Source: Streptomyces spiroverticillatus
GTDB taxonomy: Bacteria; Actinomycetota; Actinomycetes; Streptomycetales; Streptomycetaceae
Length of the DNA: 64,000 nt
NCBI GenBank assembly: GCA_014650415.1
Contig: BMUX01000016.1
Coordinates: 169,038-233,037 of the forward strand
Direction of reading: 5' to 3'
This document shows, piece by piece, positions 1-8,410 of the stretch. Numbering within the stretch: position 1 is the first letter of the stretch; each line of letters starts with the position of its first letter. The position numbers and the translations under genes are program-made. Under the pieces are notes generated by a model, which was not told the DNA's origin, did no database searches, and saw only the letters and a program-made list of their open reading frames with translations.

Positions 1-122
1 CGCGTGGAGGGCGTGCCTCCGGTGGATTCTGTGGTGCTTCTACCCACGCTTTGTGTGGATTCGCCGTCCCTCGGGAGGAGGAATCGAAGGGAGGGGGTTT
101 CACCGGGTCGTGCCGTGGAGCC
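1..122. other. left-edge non-coding stretch
   Basis: I see no supported gene here. The overlapping open frames are GC-rich shadows. It is the region downstream of the minus-strand NTF2-like gene that ends at 123, and no clear terminator hairpin is visible. Confidence 0.5.
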
Positions 123-575
123 TCAGGAGTCGTCGGCGCCCTCGTCGTCATCCGCGTCGGCCAGCACGGGCGAGCCGTGGTGCGCCCACAGCCGCCAGCC
201 GTCCGGGGTGCGCCGGAAGGCGTTGGTGGCGACCACCAGCTGGCCGACCAGCGGACCCAGCTCGCCGCTCTCCTCGTCGGCGGGGCCGCCGCTGAGGATG
301 TTCTCGGTGCAGGTCACCAGGGCCGTGTCGGCCATCACGGAGACCTTCACGTCGGTGAGGAAGAACTGGATGTAGTCCGTGTGCGCCATGATCAGCGCGT
401 ACGAGCGGAGGACTTCGCCGCGCCCGGAGAGCACCGGCCAGCCGGGGTGCACGCAGGAGATCTCGTCGTCCAGCCAGAGCGCGGACAGCTCCTCGAAGTC
501 ACCGCGCTCCAGGCATTCGTAGAACGCCGTGTTGGCCAGCTCGACCTGCTCGATGTCGGTGCCTCGGGGGGTCAC
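123..575 (-). CDS. NTF2/SnoaL-like family protein
   Basis: A 150-residue single-domain protein of the nuclear transport factor 2-like fold (SnoaL-like group). The sequence has the usual N-terminal helix with a cluster of acidic and aromatic residues (VELANTAFYECLERGDFEEL), then the FLTDVKVSVMADTALVTCTENI strand pair, and ends with a WRLWAHHGSPV strand typical of the group. Such domains bind small hydrophobic ligands or act as isomerases or hydrolases, and no specific substrate can be read here. The ATG overlaps the folP stop (ATGA), so it is translationally coupled to folP. This suggests a role linked to folate metabolism, which is inference. Confidence 0.85.
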   Translation of the reverse strand: MTPRGTDIEQVELANTAFYECLERGDFEELSALWLDDEISCVHPGWPVLSGRGEVLRSYALIMAHTDYIQFFLTDVKVSVMADTALVTCTENILSGGPADEESGELGPLVGQLVVATNAFRRTPDGWRLWAHHGSPVLADADDDEGADDS

Positions 576-1510
576 CGGGGGCCTGCCGCTGATGTGCTCG
601 TACGTTGCCGACGGGCGCCGGCGACGGCGCGTGCGACCCGGACCGCGTCGGCGGTGGCCCGCACCTCGTGCACCCGCACCGCCCAGGCGCCCTCGTGCGC
701 GGCGATGGCGGAGACGGCGGCGGTGGCGGCGTCGCGTTCACGGGCGGGCGGCGGGGCGGCGCCCTCGCCGGCCAGGACGTGGCCGAGGAAGCGCTTGCGG
801 GAGGCGGCGACCAGCAGGGGCAGGCCCAGGGTGCGCAGGTCGCCGAGGTGGGCGAGGAGGGCGAGGTCGTGTTCGGCCTGCTTGGCGAAGCCGAGGCCGG
901 GGTCGACGACGATGCGGCTCGGGTCGATGCCGCCCGCGACGACGGCGTCCACCCGGGTGCGGAGTTCGGCGAGGACTTCGGCGACGACGTCCTCGTACAC
1001 CGCGAGGCTGTTCATGTTCTCGCTGAAGCCGCGCCAGTGCATGACGACGAAGGGGGCTCCGGTGGCGGCGACGGCCGGGATCATGGCCGGGTCGGCGAGG
1101 CCGCCGCTGACGTCGTTGACCAGCACCGCGCCGGCGGCGACGGCCTGTTCGGCGACGGTGGCGCGCATGGTGTCGACGGAGACGGTCACGCCCTCGGAGA
1201 CCAGGCCGCGCACCACGGGCACGACCCGCTTCAGCTCCTCGTCGGCGTCGACGCGGCTGGCTCCGGGGCGGGTGGACTCGCCGCCCACGTCGACCAGGTC
1301 GGCGCCCTCCGCGACCAGGGCGAGGCCGCGCTTGACGGCCGCGGCGGTGTCGAACCAGCGGCCGCCGTCGGAGAAGGAGTCCGGCGTGACGTTGACGACC
1401 CCCATGACCGCGCAGCGGTCCCACTGGGGAAGACCCGTGGGAGAGGCCGCGGAGCCCTCGGGGAGTCCTTCCGGCAGTCCATCGGCGGGGCGCGTGCGCA
1501 ACGTACTCAT
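572..1510 (-). CDS. folP: dihydropteroate synthase
   Basis: Condenses p-aminobenzoate with 6-hydroxymethyl-dihydropterin pyrophosphate to make dihydropteroate, the sulfonamide target of folate synthesis, in the cytoplasm. 312 residues with both DHPS signatures: MGVVNVTPDSFSDGG near residue 36 and DLVDVGGESTRPGA near residue 75. Further conserved segments are VSVDTMRATVA, LVNDVSGG and DPGLGFAKQ, as in the TIM-barrel family. No ribosome binding site precedes the ATG. A -10-like TACGCT (1517-1522, minus strand) lies six bases upstream, suggesting a leaderless message. The NTF2-like gene overlaps its stop codon. Other folate genes are not in the window; they may lie beyond the left edge. Confidence 0.97.
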   Translation of the reverse strand: MSTLRTRPADGLPEGLPEGSAASPTGLPQWDRCAVMGVVNVTPDSFSDGGRWFDTAAAVKRGLALVAEGADLVDVGGESTRPGASRVDADEELKRVVPVVRGLVSEGVTVSVDTMRATVAEQAVAAGAVLVNDVSGGLADPAMIPAVAATGAPFVVMHWRGFSENMNSLAVYEDVVAEVLAELRTRVDAVVAGGIDPSRIVVDPGLGFAKQAEHDLALLAHLGDLRTLGLPLLVAASRKRFLGHVLAGEGAAPPPARERDAATAAVSAIAAHEGAWAVRVHEVRATADAVRVARAVAGARRQRTSTSAAGPR

Positions 1511-1526
1511 GCGCCAAGCGTAGGCG

Positions 1527-2012
1527 TCAGCGGGTGTTCTCCGGACCGCTCCTGCCGTCGGGGAAAACCCGGCCCAGGAGTGTGAAGAGGGCGGTGCGCT
1601 CCGAGTCGTCCAGGGTGTCCAGGGCGTCCAGTGTGGTGTGCATGCGGGCGCGGATGGCGTCGATGGTGACCTCGCCGGCGACGGTCAGGACGACGTTCTT
1701 GACGCGGCGGTCGGTGGGGCTGGGCTCGCGGCGCACCAGTTCGCGCTTCTCCAGCCGGTCGACGATGCCGGTGATGTTGGAGGCGTCACAGGCCAGCAGT
1801 GTGGCGAGGGCGCGCATCGGGGCAGGCGAGTAGCGCAGCACGCTGAGTGCCTTGGCCTGGCTGGGGGTGAGTGACTCGGTGGCGGCGGCGAGGGTGAAGT
1901 CGCCGTAGTAGAGGCCGAAGGCCCCGGCCAGCCGGTCGACGAGCTCGGCCTTGCTGGGCGGGGTGGTTCCGTCCTGGGATGCGGGGGCCGGGTGCGGCGG
2001 GTTGGCTGGCAT
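1527..2012 (-). CDS. MarR-family transcriptional regulator
   Basis: 161-residue winged-helix repressor. The central segment (AKALSVLRYSPAPMRALATLLACDASNITGIVDRLEKRELVRREPSPTDRRVKNVVLT) has the MarR recognition helix and the DRR wing. It is transcribed divergently from the zinc-independent quinone oxidoreductase-like gene at 2187, and two perfect palindromes lie between them, so it most likely represses itself and that gene in response to a phenolic or electrophilic ligand. The ligand is unknown. Confidence 0.93.
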   Translation of the reverse strand: MPANPPHPAPASQDGTTPPSKAELVDRLAGAFGLYYGDFTLAAATESLTPSQAKALSVLRYSPAPMRALATLLACDASNITGIVDRLEKRELVRREPSPTDRRVKNVVLTVAGEVTIDAIRARMHTTLDALDTLDDSERTALFTLLGRVFPDGRSGPENTR

Positions 2013-2044
2013 GGCAATGAGTGTACGCCGGGAAACTTGACCAT

Positions 2045-2092
2045 CTCAATGATTGAGGCTTACCGTTCCAGGTATTGCTTGAGATGCTCAAG
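2045..2092. promoter_or_regulatory. paired palindromic MarR operators
   Basis: Two perfect inverted repeats lie in the divergent promoter region: CTCAATGATTGAG (2045-2057) and CTTGAGATGCTCAAG (2078-2092). Both contain the CTCAA/TTGAG half-sites, and their centres are 34 bp apart. Palindromes of this size are typical MarR binding sites. Another half-site (GTTGAG) follows at about 2094. Confidence 0.75.
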
Positions 2093-2103
2093 TGTTGAGA
2101 TCG

Positions 2104-2183
2104 CGGAGTTTCGTGGATGCGGAGCTTCGGCATCGTGGAGTTTCGCGACAGCGGAGTTTCGCGACAGCAGAGTTTGGAGTCAT
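2104..2183 (+). repeat. five tandem 16-bp repeats before the start codon
   Basis: Five consecutive 16-base units share the core cGGAGtTTCG. The third and fourth differ by one base; the first, second and fifth are more diverged. The array ends three bases before the ATG at 2187, so it forms most of the 5' leader and supplies the ribosome-binding GGAG in its last unit. Its role is unknown. Confidence 0.85.
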
Positions 2184-2186
2184 TCG

Positions 2187-3113
2187 ATGAAGGCCATTAC
2201 GTACAGCTCCTACGGCAGCCCCGACGTCCTGGAGTACGTCGAGCGGCCCGAGCCCAAGCTGGGCCCGGACTCCGTGCTGATCAAGGTCAAGGCGGCCTCG
2301 GTCAACCCGGTCGACTGGAAGATCCTCGGCGGCTACCTGGATCCGGTGCTGGACGCCGTTTTCCCGGTCGTGCCCGGCTGGGACGTGGCGGGAGTCGTCG
2401 AGAAGGCCGGTGCGGCGGTGACCGAGTACGCGGCGGGGGACGAGGTCGTCGGTTACGTACGGGAGGACCTCGTGGGACGGGGCACCTTCGCGGAGTACGT
2501 GGCGGCCCCCGTGCGGACGCTGGCGCGCAAGCCGGCGAACGTGAGCTTCGAGGAGGCGGCCGGGCTGCCGCTGGCCGGGCTCACGGCGTACCAGGCGCTG
2601 GTGAAGAGCCTGAAGGTGAAGTCAGGGGAGACCGTGCTGGTGCACGCGGCGGCCGGCGGCGTCGGCTCGCTGGCGGTGCAGATCGCGCGGGCGCTCGGGG
2701 TGAAGGTCGTCGGTACCGCGAGCGAGCGCAACCACGACTACCTGCGGTCGCTCGGCGCGGTTCCCGTCGCGTACGGGGACGGGCTGGAGGAGCGGGTGCG
2801 GGAGGTCGCGCCCGGCGGGGTGGACGCGGTGCTCGACCTGGTGGGCGGGGAGGCGCTCCAGGTGTCGCCGTCGCTGCTGGCCGAGGGCGGGCGGCTGGCG
2901 TCCATCGCGGACGGCGCGGTGACCGGGCTGGGCGGGACGTACGTCTTCGTCCGGCCGGACACGGCGGACCTCACCGAGCTGGGGGCGCTCGTGGAGCGGG
3001 GAGAGCTGAAGATCGAGGTGGCGTCGGTGTACCCGCTGGAGAGGGCCGCGGACGCCTTCAGGGAGAGCATGGGCGGGCACACGCGGGGGAAGATCGCGAT
3101 TCGGGTGGCGTAG
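2187..3113 (+). CDS. NADP-dependent medium-chain oxidoreductase (quinone reductase-like)
   Basis: 308 residues of the zinc-independent medium-chain dehydrogenase/reductase family. It has an N-terminal GroES-like fold (KAITYSSYGSPDVLEYVE, then VNPVDWKILGGY), the nucleotide loop VLVHAAAGGVGSLAVQIARALG near residue 150, and a C-terminal HTRGKIAIRV end typical of quinone oxidoreductases. Zinc ligands are absent. The open frame extends upstream to 1992, but MKAITYSS is the family start and is preceded by GGAG. Expression is probably controlled by the divergent MarR gene. The likely role is reduction of quinones or enones under electrophile stress, which is inference. Confidence 0.93.
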   Translation: MKAITYSSYGSPDVLEYVERPEPKLGPDSVLIKVKAASVNPVDWKILGGYLDPVLDAVFPVVPGWDVAGVVEKAGAAVTEYAAGDEVVGYVREDLVGRGTFAEYVAAPVRTLARKPANVSFEEAAGLPLAGLTAYQALVKSLKVKSGETVLVHAAAGGVGSLAVQIARALGVKVVGTASERNHDYLRSLGAVPVAYGDGLEERVREVAPGGVDAVLDLVGGEALQVSPSLLAEGGRLASIADGAVTGLGGTYVFVRPDTADLTELGALVERGELKIEVASVYPLERAADAFRESMGGHTRGKIAIRVA

Positions 3114-3127
3114 GGCCCGTACGACAG

Positions 3128-3173
3128 TGGCCGGGAACGGGACCGCACCTCGGTGCGGTCCCGTTCCCGGCCA
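3128..3173. terminator. bidirectional terminator between convergent genes
   Basis: A perfect hairpin with a stem of about 21 bp (arms 3128-3148 and 3153-3173) and a four-base loop sits between the convergent oxidoreductase and lysyltransferase-like genes. There is no long T-run, as is usual in Streptomyces. Confidence 0.9.
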
Positions 3174-3182
3174 GTTGTCGCC

Positions 3183-5030
3183 CTACGCGACCCGTTCCAC
3201 CTCGCGGACCGGCTGGGCCGGTACATGGGCGCACGGCTGGGGGCCGCGGCGGACCGATGCCTTGCGGCGCAGGAAGCCGGGGAGGGCGAGGGTGACGAAG
3301 CCCTCCGCCTGCATCGCGGCGAAGCCGATGCGGGGCAGGTCCCGCGTGGTGCGGAAGACCACGAAGCGGGGCTCCCAGCGGGGGCGGAACTTCGCGTTGA
3401 ACTTGTACAGGGACTCGATCTGGAACCAGCGGGACAGGAAGACGAGCAGGCCGCGCCAGCCCCGCAGGACCGGTCCCGCGCCCAGCTTCTCGCCGCGGGC
3501 CAGGGCCGAGCGGAACATCGCGAAGTTCAGCGAGACCTTCCTGATGCCGAGGGAGGGGGCGGCGGTCAGGGAGGCGACGATGAGGAGTTCGTTCATGCCC
3601 GGGTCGGCGCTGCGGTCGCGGCGCATCAGGTCCAGGGACATGCCGTCGGGGCCCCAGGGGACGAAGTGCAGGACGGCCTTCAGGTCGCCGTAGGGGCCGG
3701 GCTCGGCGCCCTCCTCGTCGGCCTTGTGGGCGGTGGCGATGAAGCAGTCCTCGTCGCCCGGCTCACCCACGCGGCCCAGCGCCATCGAGAAACCGCGCTC
3801 CGTCTCCGTACCGCGCCAGTCGGCGGCGGCGCGGCGGATGCGGATCAGCTCTTCCTCGTCCAGGTCGCCGACGCGGCGTACGCGGGTCTCGTAGCCGTTG
3901 CGCTCGATGCGCTTGACCATCTGGCGCACGTTGCGCATCGCGCGGCCGGTGAGGGAGAAGTCGGGGACGTCGACGATCGCCTCGTCGCCCAGCTCCAGGG
4001 CGTCCAGGCCCGTCTCGCGGGTCCAGACCTCGCCGCCCGTCTCCGAGCAGCCCATCACGGCCGGCGTCCAGGAGTGGGCCTTGGCCTCCTCCATGAAGCG
4101 CTCGATGGCGCCCGGCCAGGCCTCGACGTCGCCGATCGGGTCGCCGCTGGCCAGCATCACGCCGGAGACCACCCGGTAGGTGACGGCCGCCTTGCCCGAG
4201 GGGGAGAAGACCGCCGCCTTGTCGTGGCGCAGCGCGAAGTGGCCGAGAGAGTCGCGGTCACCGTGCTTGGCGAGCAGGGCGCGCAGCTGCGTCTCGTCCT
4301 CCTCGGTGAGGCGGGCGGCCGGGTGCTCGGGGCGGAAGGCCAGGTAGACCGTGGTGATCGCGGTGATCCAGCCGAGCGCGCCGAGGGAGTAGCCGACCGT
4401 CCAGGAGACCTGTCCGCCGTACGACAGCGGCCCCTCGAAGCCCACCAGCCCGTACAGCACGTGCTCCAGGCGCTCCAGCAGGCTCGGGTCGCCGATCAGC
4501 TTCCTCGGGTGCGAACTGACGATCAGCAGGCCCAGTGCGAGGGAGCCGATCAGCATCACGACGAAGTTGGTGAGCGCCTTCCAGCGGCTGCGCGGGTCCG
4601 GCAGCGCGGCGAATTCACTCCGATGGACTATCAGCAGCGCCAGGAGTGCGAGGGCGATCAGCACACCGAGGACGGAGTGCCGGTACGTGTACTGGGCGAC
4701 CGCTCCGACGGGCAGCAGGAACACCACCGAGCGCCAGGCCCGGCGCTTGCGCCGCTTGAGCCCGTGCGCCAGCAGCAGGAGCAGCACGCCCACGGTGAGC
4801 GAGAACGCGGCCGCGAACGGCCCGAACGTCCCCGGCAGCACCTCGGCCAGGCTGTGCATGCGGCTGTGCCGGAAACGGGGGAAGACCCCGGCGGCGATGT
4901 CGAGCAGGCCCACGATCATGACGGCCGCGCCCACCAGCGAAGGGACCGACTCGGGACGGGGTCCGCGCAGGACCCGCCGAACCCGATCCGGAACCGCTCC
5001 GGACTTATCCCCATCTATTCTGATTGACAT
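3183..5030 (-). CDS. phosphatidylglycerol lysyltransferase domain protein (MprF/LysX C-terminal type)
   Basis: 615-residue integral membrane protein. The first 230 residues carry about six hydrophobic helices (for example LVGAAVMIVGLLDIAAGVF, VLLLLLAHG, ALALLALLIV and MLIGSLALGLLIV). The C-terminal half is a GNAT-like DUF2156 domain (YRVVSGVMLASGDPIG, MGCSETGGEVW, ALGRVGEPGDEDCF, HFVPWGPDGMSLDLMRRD). This domain transfers an amino acid from aminoacyl-tRNA to phosphatidylglycerol in MprF. No aminoacyl-tRNA synthetase domain is fused, unlike LysX. MSIRIDG is chosen as start because GGGAAGCG lies just upstream; the open frame reaches 5135. It is divergent from a membrane-anchored esterase. Confidence 0.88.
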   Translation of the reverse strand: MSIRIDGDKSGAVPDRVRRVLRGPRPESVPSLVGAAVMIVGLLDIAAGVFPRFRHSRMHSLAEVLPGTFGPFAAAFSLTVGVLLLLLAHGLKRRKRRAWRSVVFLLPVGAVAQYTYRHSVLGVLIALALLALLIVHRSEFAALPDPRSRWKALTNFVVMLIGSLALGLLIVSSHPRKLIGDPSLLERLEHVLYGLVGFEGPLSYGGQVSWTVGYSLGALGWITAITTVYLAFRPEHPAARLTEEDETQLRALLAKHGDRDSLGHFALRHDKAAVFSPSGKAAVTYRVVSGVMLASGDPIGDVEAWPGAIERFMEEAKAHSWTPAVMGCSETGGEVWTRETGLDALELGDEAIVDVPDFSLTGRAMRNVRQMVKRIERNGYETRVRRVGDLDEEELIRIRRAAADWRGTETERGFSMALGRVGEPGDEDCFIATAHKADEEGAEPGPYGDLKAVLHFVPWGPDGMSLDLMRRDRSADPGMNELLIVASLTAAPSLGIRKVSLNFAMFRSALARGEKLGAGPVLRGWRGLLVFLSRWFQIESLYKFNAKFRPRWEPRFVVFRTTRDLPRIGFAAMQAEGFVTLALPGFLRRKASVRRGPQPCAHVPAQPVREVERVA

Positions 5031-5178
5031 CGCTTCCCGAGGTTCCGCGAGAGGTTTTGTGCCCGTGGAACCTGGAGAAGGTCCGTCCGGACATTGTGCG
5101 TTCACTAGGACGGCGCTTGCGGGAGGTGGGTTCACTCAGCTCTCAGGAAATTCTCAGCCAGGAAGTAACGATCTCGAC

Positions 5179-6294
5179 ATGGGTCTCACCAGTACCAAGG
5201 TTCTCCTGCTCGCCGTTGTGGTGGCCGTACTGCTCTTCGCCGCCACGATCTGGCTCTGGCCGCGCCTGTCGGGGCGTACCTGGCGTTCCGTACTGGGCAG
5301 GATCGGCATGCTGCTGGCGACCCAGCTCGCACTGTTCGCAGCGGTCGGCCTCGCCGCGAACAAGTCGTTCCTCTTCTACGGCTCCTGGGCTGACCTCTTC
5401 GGGCAGGAGGACCAGATGGGTGTCGTCGTCGACCACGCGAGCGGCGGCGGCAGCAAGGAGGCCCAGCTCATCGGCACCCAGGCGATGGACGTGCCCGGCG
5501 GCAACAAGCCGGCCGTCGGCGGTCAGATACAGGAGGTGCGGATCGAGGGCCGCGCCTCCAAGATCGTCAGCCCGGCGTACGTCTACCTGCCGCCGGAGTA
5601 CTTCCAGCCGGAGTTCAAGAAGAAGCAGTTCCCCGCCACGGTCGTGCTCACCGGCTACCCGGGCATCGCGATGAACCTGATCAAAGGGCTCCGCTACCCC
5701 CAGACCGCTCTGATGCAGGCCCGCGCGGGCAAGGCACAGCCGATGATCATGGTTCTGATGCGGCCGACCGTCGCACCGCCGCGCGACACCAACTGCGTGA
5801 ACATCCCGAACGGCCCGCAGACCGAGACGTTCTTCGCCCAGGACCTGCCGCAGGCGATCTCCGCCTCGTACCGCGTGGGCACGAAGCCGCAGAACTGGGG
5901 CTTCATGGGGAACTCCACCGGCGGCTACTGCGCCCTGAAGATCGCCATGGCGCACCCGGACAAGTTCGCCGCGGGCGCCGGTCTCTCCCCGGACTACAAG
6001 GCGGCCGACGACCCCACGACCGGTGACCTCTTCGGCGGCGACGAGAACCTGAAGAAGCGCGCCAACCTGATCTGGGCGCTCGACCACCTGCCCGCGCCCA
6101 AGGTCTCCCTGCTGGTCACCACCAGCAAGAAGGGCGAGAGCAACAAGAAGCCGACGGCGGAGTTCATCAGCAAGGTGAAGCCGCCGACGAAGGTCTCCTC
6201 GATCACGCTCAACAGCGGCGGCCACAACTTCAACACCTGGAAGCGGGAGATCCCCGCCGTCATCGAGTGGATGAGCAAGAAGCTCACCGCCTGA
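5179..6294 (+). CDS. membrane-anchored alpha/beta-hydrolase (esterase-D/antigen-85-like)
   Basis: 371 residues. Two hydrophobic N-terminal helices (VLLLAVVVAVLLFAATIWLW and GMLLATQLALFAAVGLAA) are followed by an extracytoplasmic putative esterase domain. The nucleophile elbow is GNSTGGY, inside GFMGNSTGGYCALKIAMAH. The family also needs Asp and His, and a C-terminal GGHNFNTW segment supplies the likely His. The ATG is preceded by AGGAAG at a long distance; longer frames run into the divergent gene. Together with the neighbouring lysyl-PG synthase-like enzyme it could hydrolyse aminoacylated lipids. The alternative is an unrelated cell-wall esterase. Confidence 0.85.
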   Translation: MGLTSTKVLLLAVVVAVLLFAATIWLWPRLSGRTWRSVLGRIGMLLATQLALFAAVGLAANKSFLFYGSWADLFGQEDQMGVVVDHASGGGSKEAQLIGTQAMDVPGGNKPAVGGQIQEVRIEGRASKIVSPAYVYLPPEYFQPEFKKKQFPATVVLTGYPGIAMNLIKGLRYPQTALMQARAGKAQPMIMVLMRPTVAPPRDTNCVNIPNGPQTETFFAQDLPQAISASYRVGTKPQNWGFMGNSTGGYCALKIAMAHPDKFAAGAGLSPDYKAADDPTTGDLFGGDENLKKRANLIWALDHLPAPKVSLLVTTSKKGESNKKPTAEFISKVKPPTKVSSITLNSGGHNFNTWKREIPAVIEWMSKKLTA

Positions 6295-6307
6295 CGGACG
6301 TGAGGGG

Positions 6308-7474
6308 TCACCCCACCGTTTCCACTTCCACTTCCCTGCGGGAGACCCTGCGCCCGTCCGCGTCGATGGACCGGCGCAGGGCTTCGTGCAGCCGGGCCGG
6401 GGTGAGCACCCCGAGGAACCGGCCCTCGCCCGCATCGTCGATCACCGCGATCCATCCGGCGTCGTGCTGGAGCATCGTCGAGAACGCCTGCTTCAGCGAG
6501 GCCCCCACCGGCAGCCAGGCCTCCATCCGGCGCGCGTGCTCGCGCACGGTGCCGTCCTTGCCCCTCTGGTTCGCGGATTCGGCCGGGATCCAGCCGTGCA
6601 GGTTGTCCTCCCCGTCCAGTACGACGGCCCAGCGCGCCCCCTGGTCGGCGAGCCGCTGTGCGGCGGTGCGCATCGGGTCGTCCAGGTGCACCACCGGCGG
6701 CTGCTCCAGGTCGCTCTCCTCGATCGGTGTCACCGAGAGCCTCTTGAGGCCGCGGTCCGCGCCGACGAAGTCCGCGACGTACGGGGTGGCGGGTGCGCCC
6801 AGCACCACGGCCGGTGCGTCGAACTGCTCGATGGTGCCCTGCCCGTAGACGGCGATGCGGTCGCCGAGGCGGACCGCCTCCTCGATGTCGTGCGTCACGA
6901 ACAGCACCGTCTTGCGGACCTGCGACTGGAGCTTCAGGAACTCGTTCTGGAGGCGTTCGCGGACCACCGGGTCGACCGCGCCGAAGGGCTCGTCCATGAG
7001 CAGTACGGGCGGGTCGGCGGCCAGCGCCCGGGCGACGCCGACGCGCTGGCGCTGGCCGCCGGAGAGCTGTTCCGGGTAGCGGGAGCCGTAGACCTTGGGG
7101 TCGAGGCCGACCAGGTCGAGGAGTTCGGCGGCCCGCAGGCGGGCCTCGGACTTCTTCACGCCGAGCAGGTGCGGGACCGTGGCGGTGTTGTCGAGGACGG
7201 TCTTGTGCGGGAAGAGGCCGACCTGCTGGATGACGTACCCGATCCGGCGACGCAGTTCGACGGGGTCGACCCCGGATATGTCCTCGCCGTCCAGGAATAT
7301 CCGGCCGTCGGTGGGCTCGATGAGGCGGTTGACCATCTTCATGGTGGTGGTCTTGCCGCAGCCCGACGGGCCGACGAGCGTGACGAGTTCACCTGCGGCG
7401 ACCTCGAAGGACAGGTCGTCGACGGCGGTCGTTCCGTCGGCGTAGCGCTTGGTGACGTGCTCGAACCGGATCAT
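6308..7474 (-). CDS. quaternary-amine/osmoprotectant ABC transporter ATPase with CBS domains
   Basis: 388 residues of the OpuCA/ProV type. It has Walker A GPSGCGKTT near residue 35, the signature LSGGQRQRVGVARALAADP, Walker B VLLMDEPFGAVDP and an H-loop FVTHDIEEA. The C-terminal 120 residues (PPVVHLDDPMRTAAQRLADQ... HDAGWIAVIDDAGEGRFLGVLT) form two CBS motifs, which sense ionic strength in OpuA-type systems. The two permeases and the binding protein are transcribed divergently from 7674, so ATPase and membrane parts are probably expressed from back-to-back promoters. Likely substrate glycine betaine, choline or a related compound. Confidence 0.94.
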   Translation of the reverse strand: MIRFEHVTKRYADGTTAVDDLSFEVAAGELVTLVGPSGCGKTTTMKMVNRLIEPTDGRIFLDGEDISGVDPVELRRRIGYVIQQVGLFPHKTVLDNTATVPHLLGVKKSEARLRAAELLDLVGLDPKVYGSRYPEQLSGGQRQRVGVARALAADPPVLLMDEPFGAVDPVVRERLQNEFLKLQSQVRKTVLFVTHDIEEAVRLGDRIAVYGQGTIEQFDAPAVVLGAPATPYVADFVGADRGLKRLSVTPIEESDLEQPPVVHLDDPMRTAAQRLADQGARWAVVLDGEDNLHGWIPAESANQRGKDGTVREHARRMEAWLPVGASLKQAFSTMLQHDAGWIAVIDDAGEGRFLGVLTPARLHEALRRSIDADGRRVSRREVEVETVG

Positions 7475-7673
7475 GGGTCCCCATTGTGGCGGCTGGTGGC
7501 GGGTGTTGTGTGAAGAGCGTGTTGCCGGGATGTGGCGGGCCGAACCGGGCCGAGTTCGTTGTCAGTGGTCGGCGCTATGGTCCTTCCACAGGCTTTGAAC
7601 ATACGTTCCCCGTCGGGGTATCGGTTCGGTCACCGGTCGTGTGGAACGGCCGGAGCGGGGGAGGTGGGGACGC

Positions 7674-8405
7674 GTGAGCGAGCAGAACTGTCTGGTGACG
7701 AACGACTGGATATGCGGGGAGTACCTGCGTTCCCGCAGCCAGGAGTTGACCGACGCGACCCTCCAGCACGTGGGGATCACGGTGGCGTCGGTGCTGATCG
7801 GACTGGCCGTGGCGCTTCCGCTGGCCGTCCTCGCACGGCGGCACAAGCGCTTCGCCGGACCCGTCCTCGGGCTGACCACGATCCTGTACACGGTGCCGTC
7901 GCTGGCGATGTTCTCGCTGCTGCTGCCGCTGTTCGGGCTGTCCTCGGCGCTGGTGATCACGGGCCTGGTGCTGTACTCGCTGACGATCCTGGTGCGGAAC
8001 ATCCTGGCGGGCCTGGAGGCCGTGCCGGAGGAGGCCAGGGAAGCGGCGCGCGGGATGGGGTACGGGCCGTGGCGGCTGTTGTGGGAGGTGGAGCTGCCGC
8101 TCTCGCTGCCCGCGTTGATGGCCGGGGTGCGCATCGCGACCGTCTCCACGGTGGCGCTGACCACGGTCGGCTCCATCGTCGGGCGCGGCGGCCTCGGCAA
8201 CCTCATCGAGGACGCGCTGCCCACGTTCTTCAAGGCGCAGGTGCTCGCCGCCTCCGTGCTGTGCGTGCTGCTGGCGCTGCTCGCCGACCTGCTGCTGCTC
8301 GGGCTGCAACGGCTGCTGACGCCGTGGACGCGGGTGCCGAAGGCCCGGCGGGAGCCGCTTCGGGACCGAATACGCAAGTCTTCTGCGGCTGTTGAGGCGG
8401 GCTGA
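7674..8405 (+). CDS. osmoprotectant ABC transporter permease (first subunit)
   Basis: 243 residues, about six membrane helices. The EAA loop reads EEAREAARGMGYGPWRLLWEVELPLSLPALMAGVR, the standard contact site for the ATPase. The GTG start follows a strong GGGGAGGTGGGG. The protein starts with a short hydrophilic segment (SEQNCLVTNDWICGEYLRSRS) as in OpuCB-type permeases. It is followed after five bases by the second permease, so the two are co-translated. Together they form the channel of a binding-protein-dependent importer for quaternary amines. Confidence 0.94.
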   Translation: MSEQNCLVTNDWICGEYLRSRSQELTDATLQHVGITVASVLIGLAVALPLAVLARRHKRFAGPVLGLTTILYTVPSLAMFSLLLPLFGLSSALVITGLVLYSLTILVRNILAGLEAVPEEAREAARGMGYGPWRLLWEVELPLSLPALMAGVRIATVSTVALTTVGSIVGRGGLGNLIEDALPTFFKAQVLAASVLCVLLALLADLLLLGLQRLLTPWTRVPKARREPLRDRIRKSSAAVEAG

Positions 8406-8410
8406 TCGCG

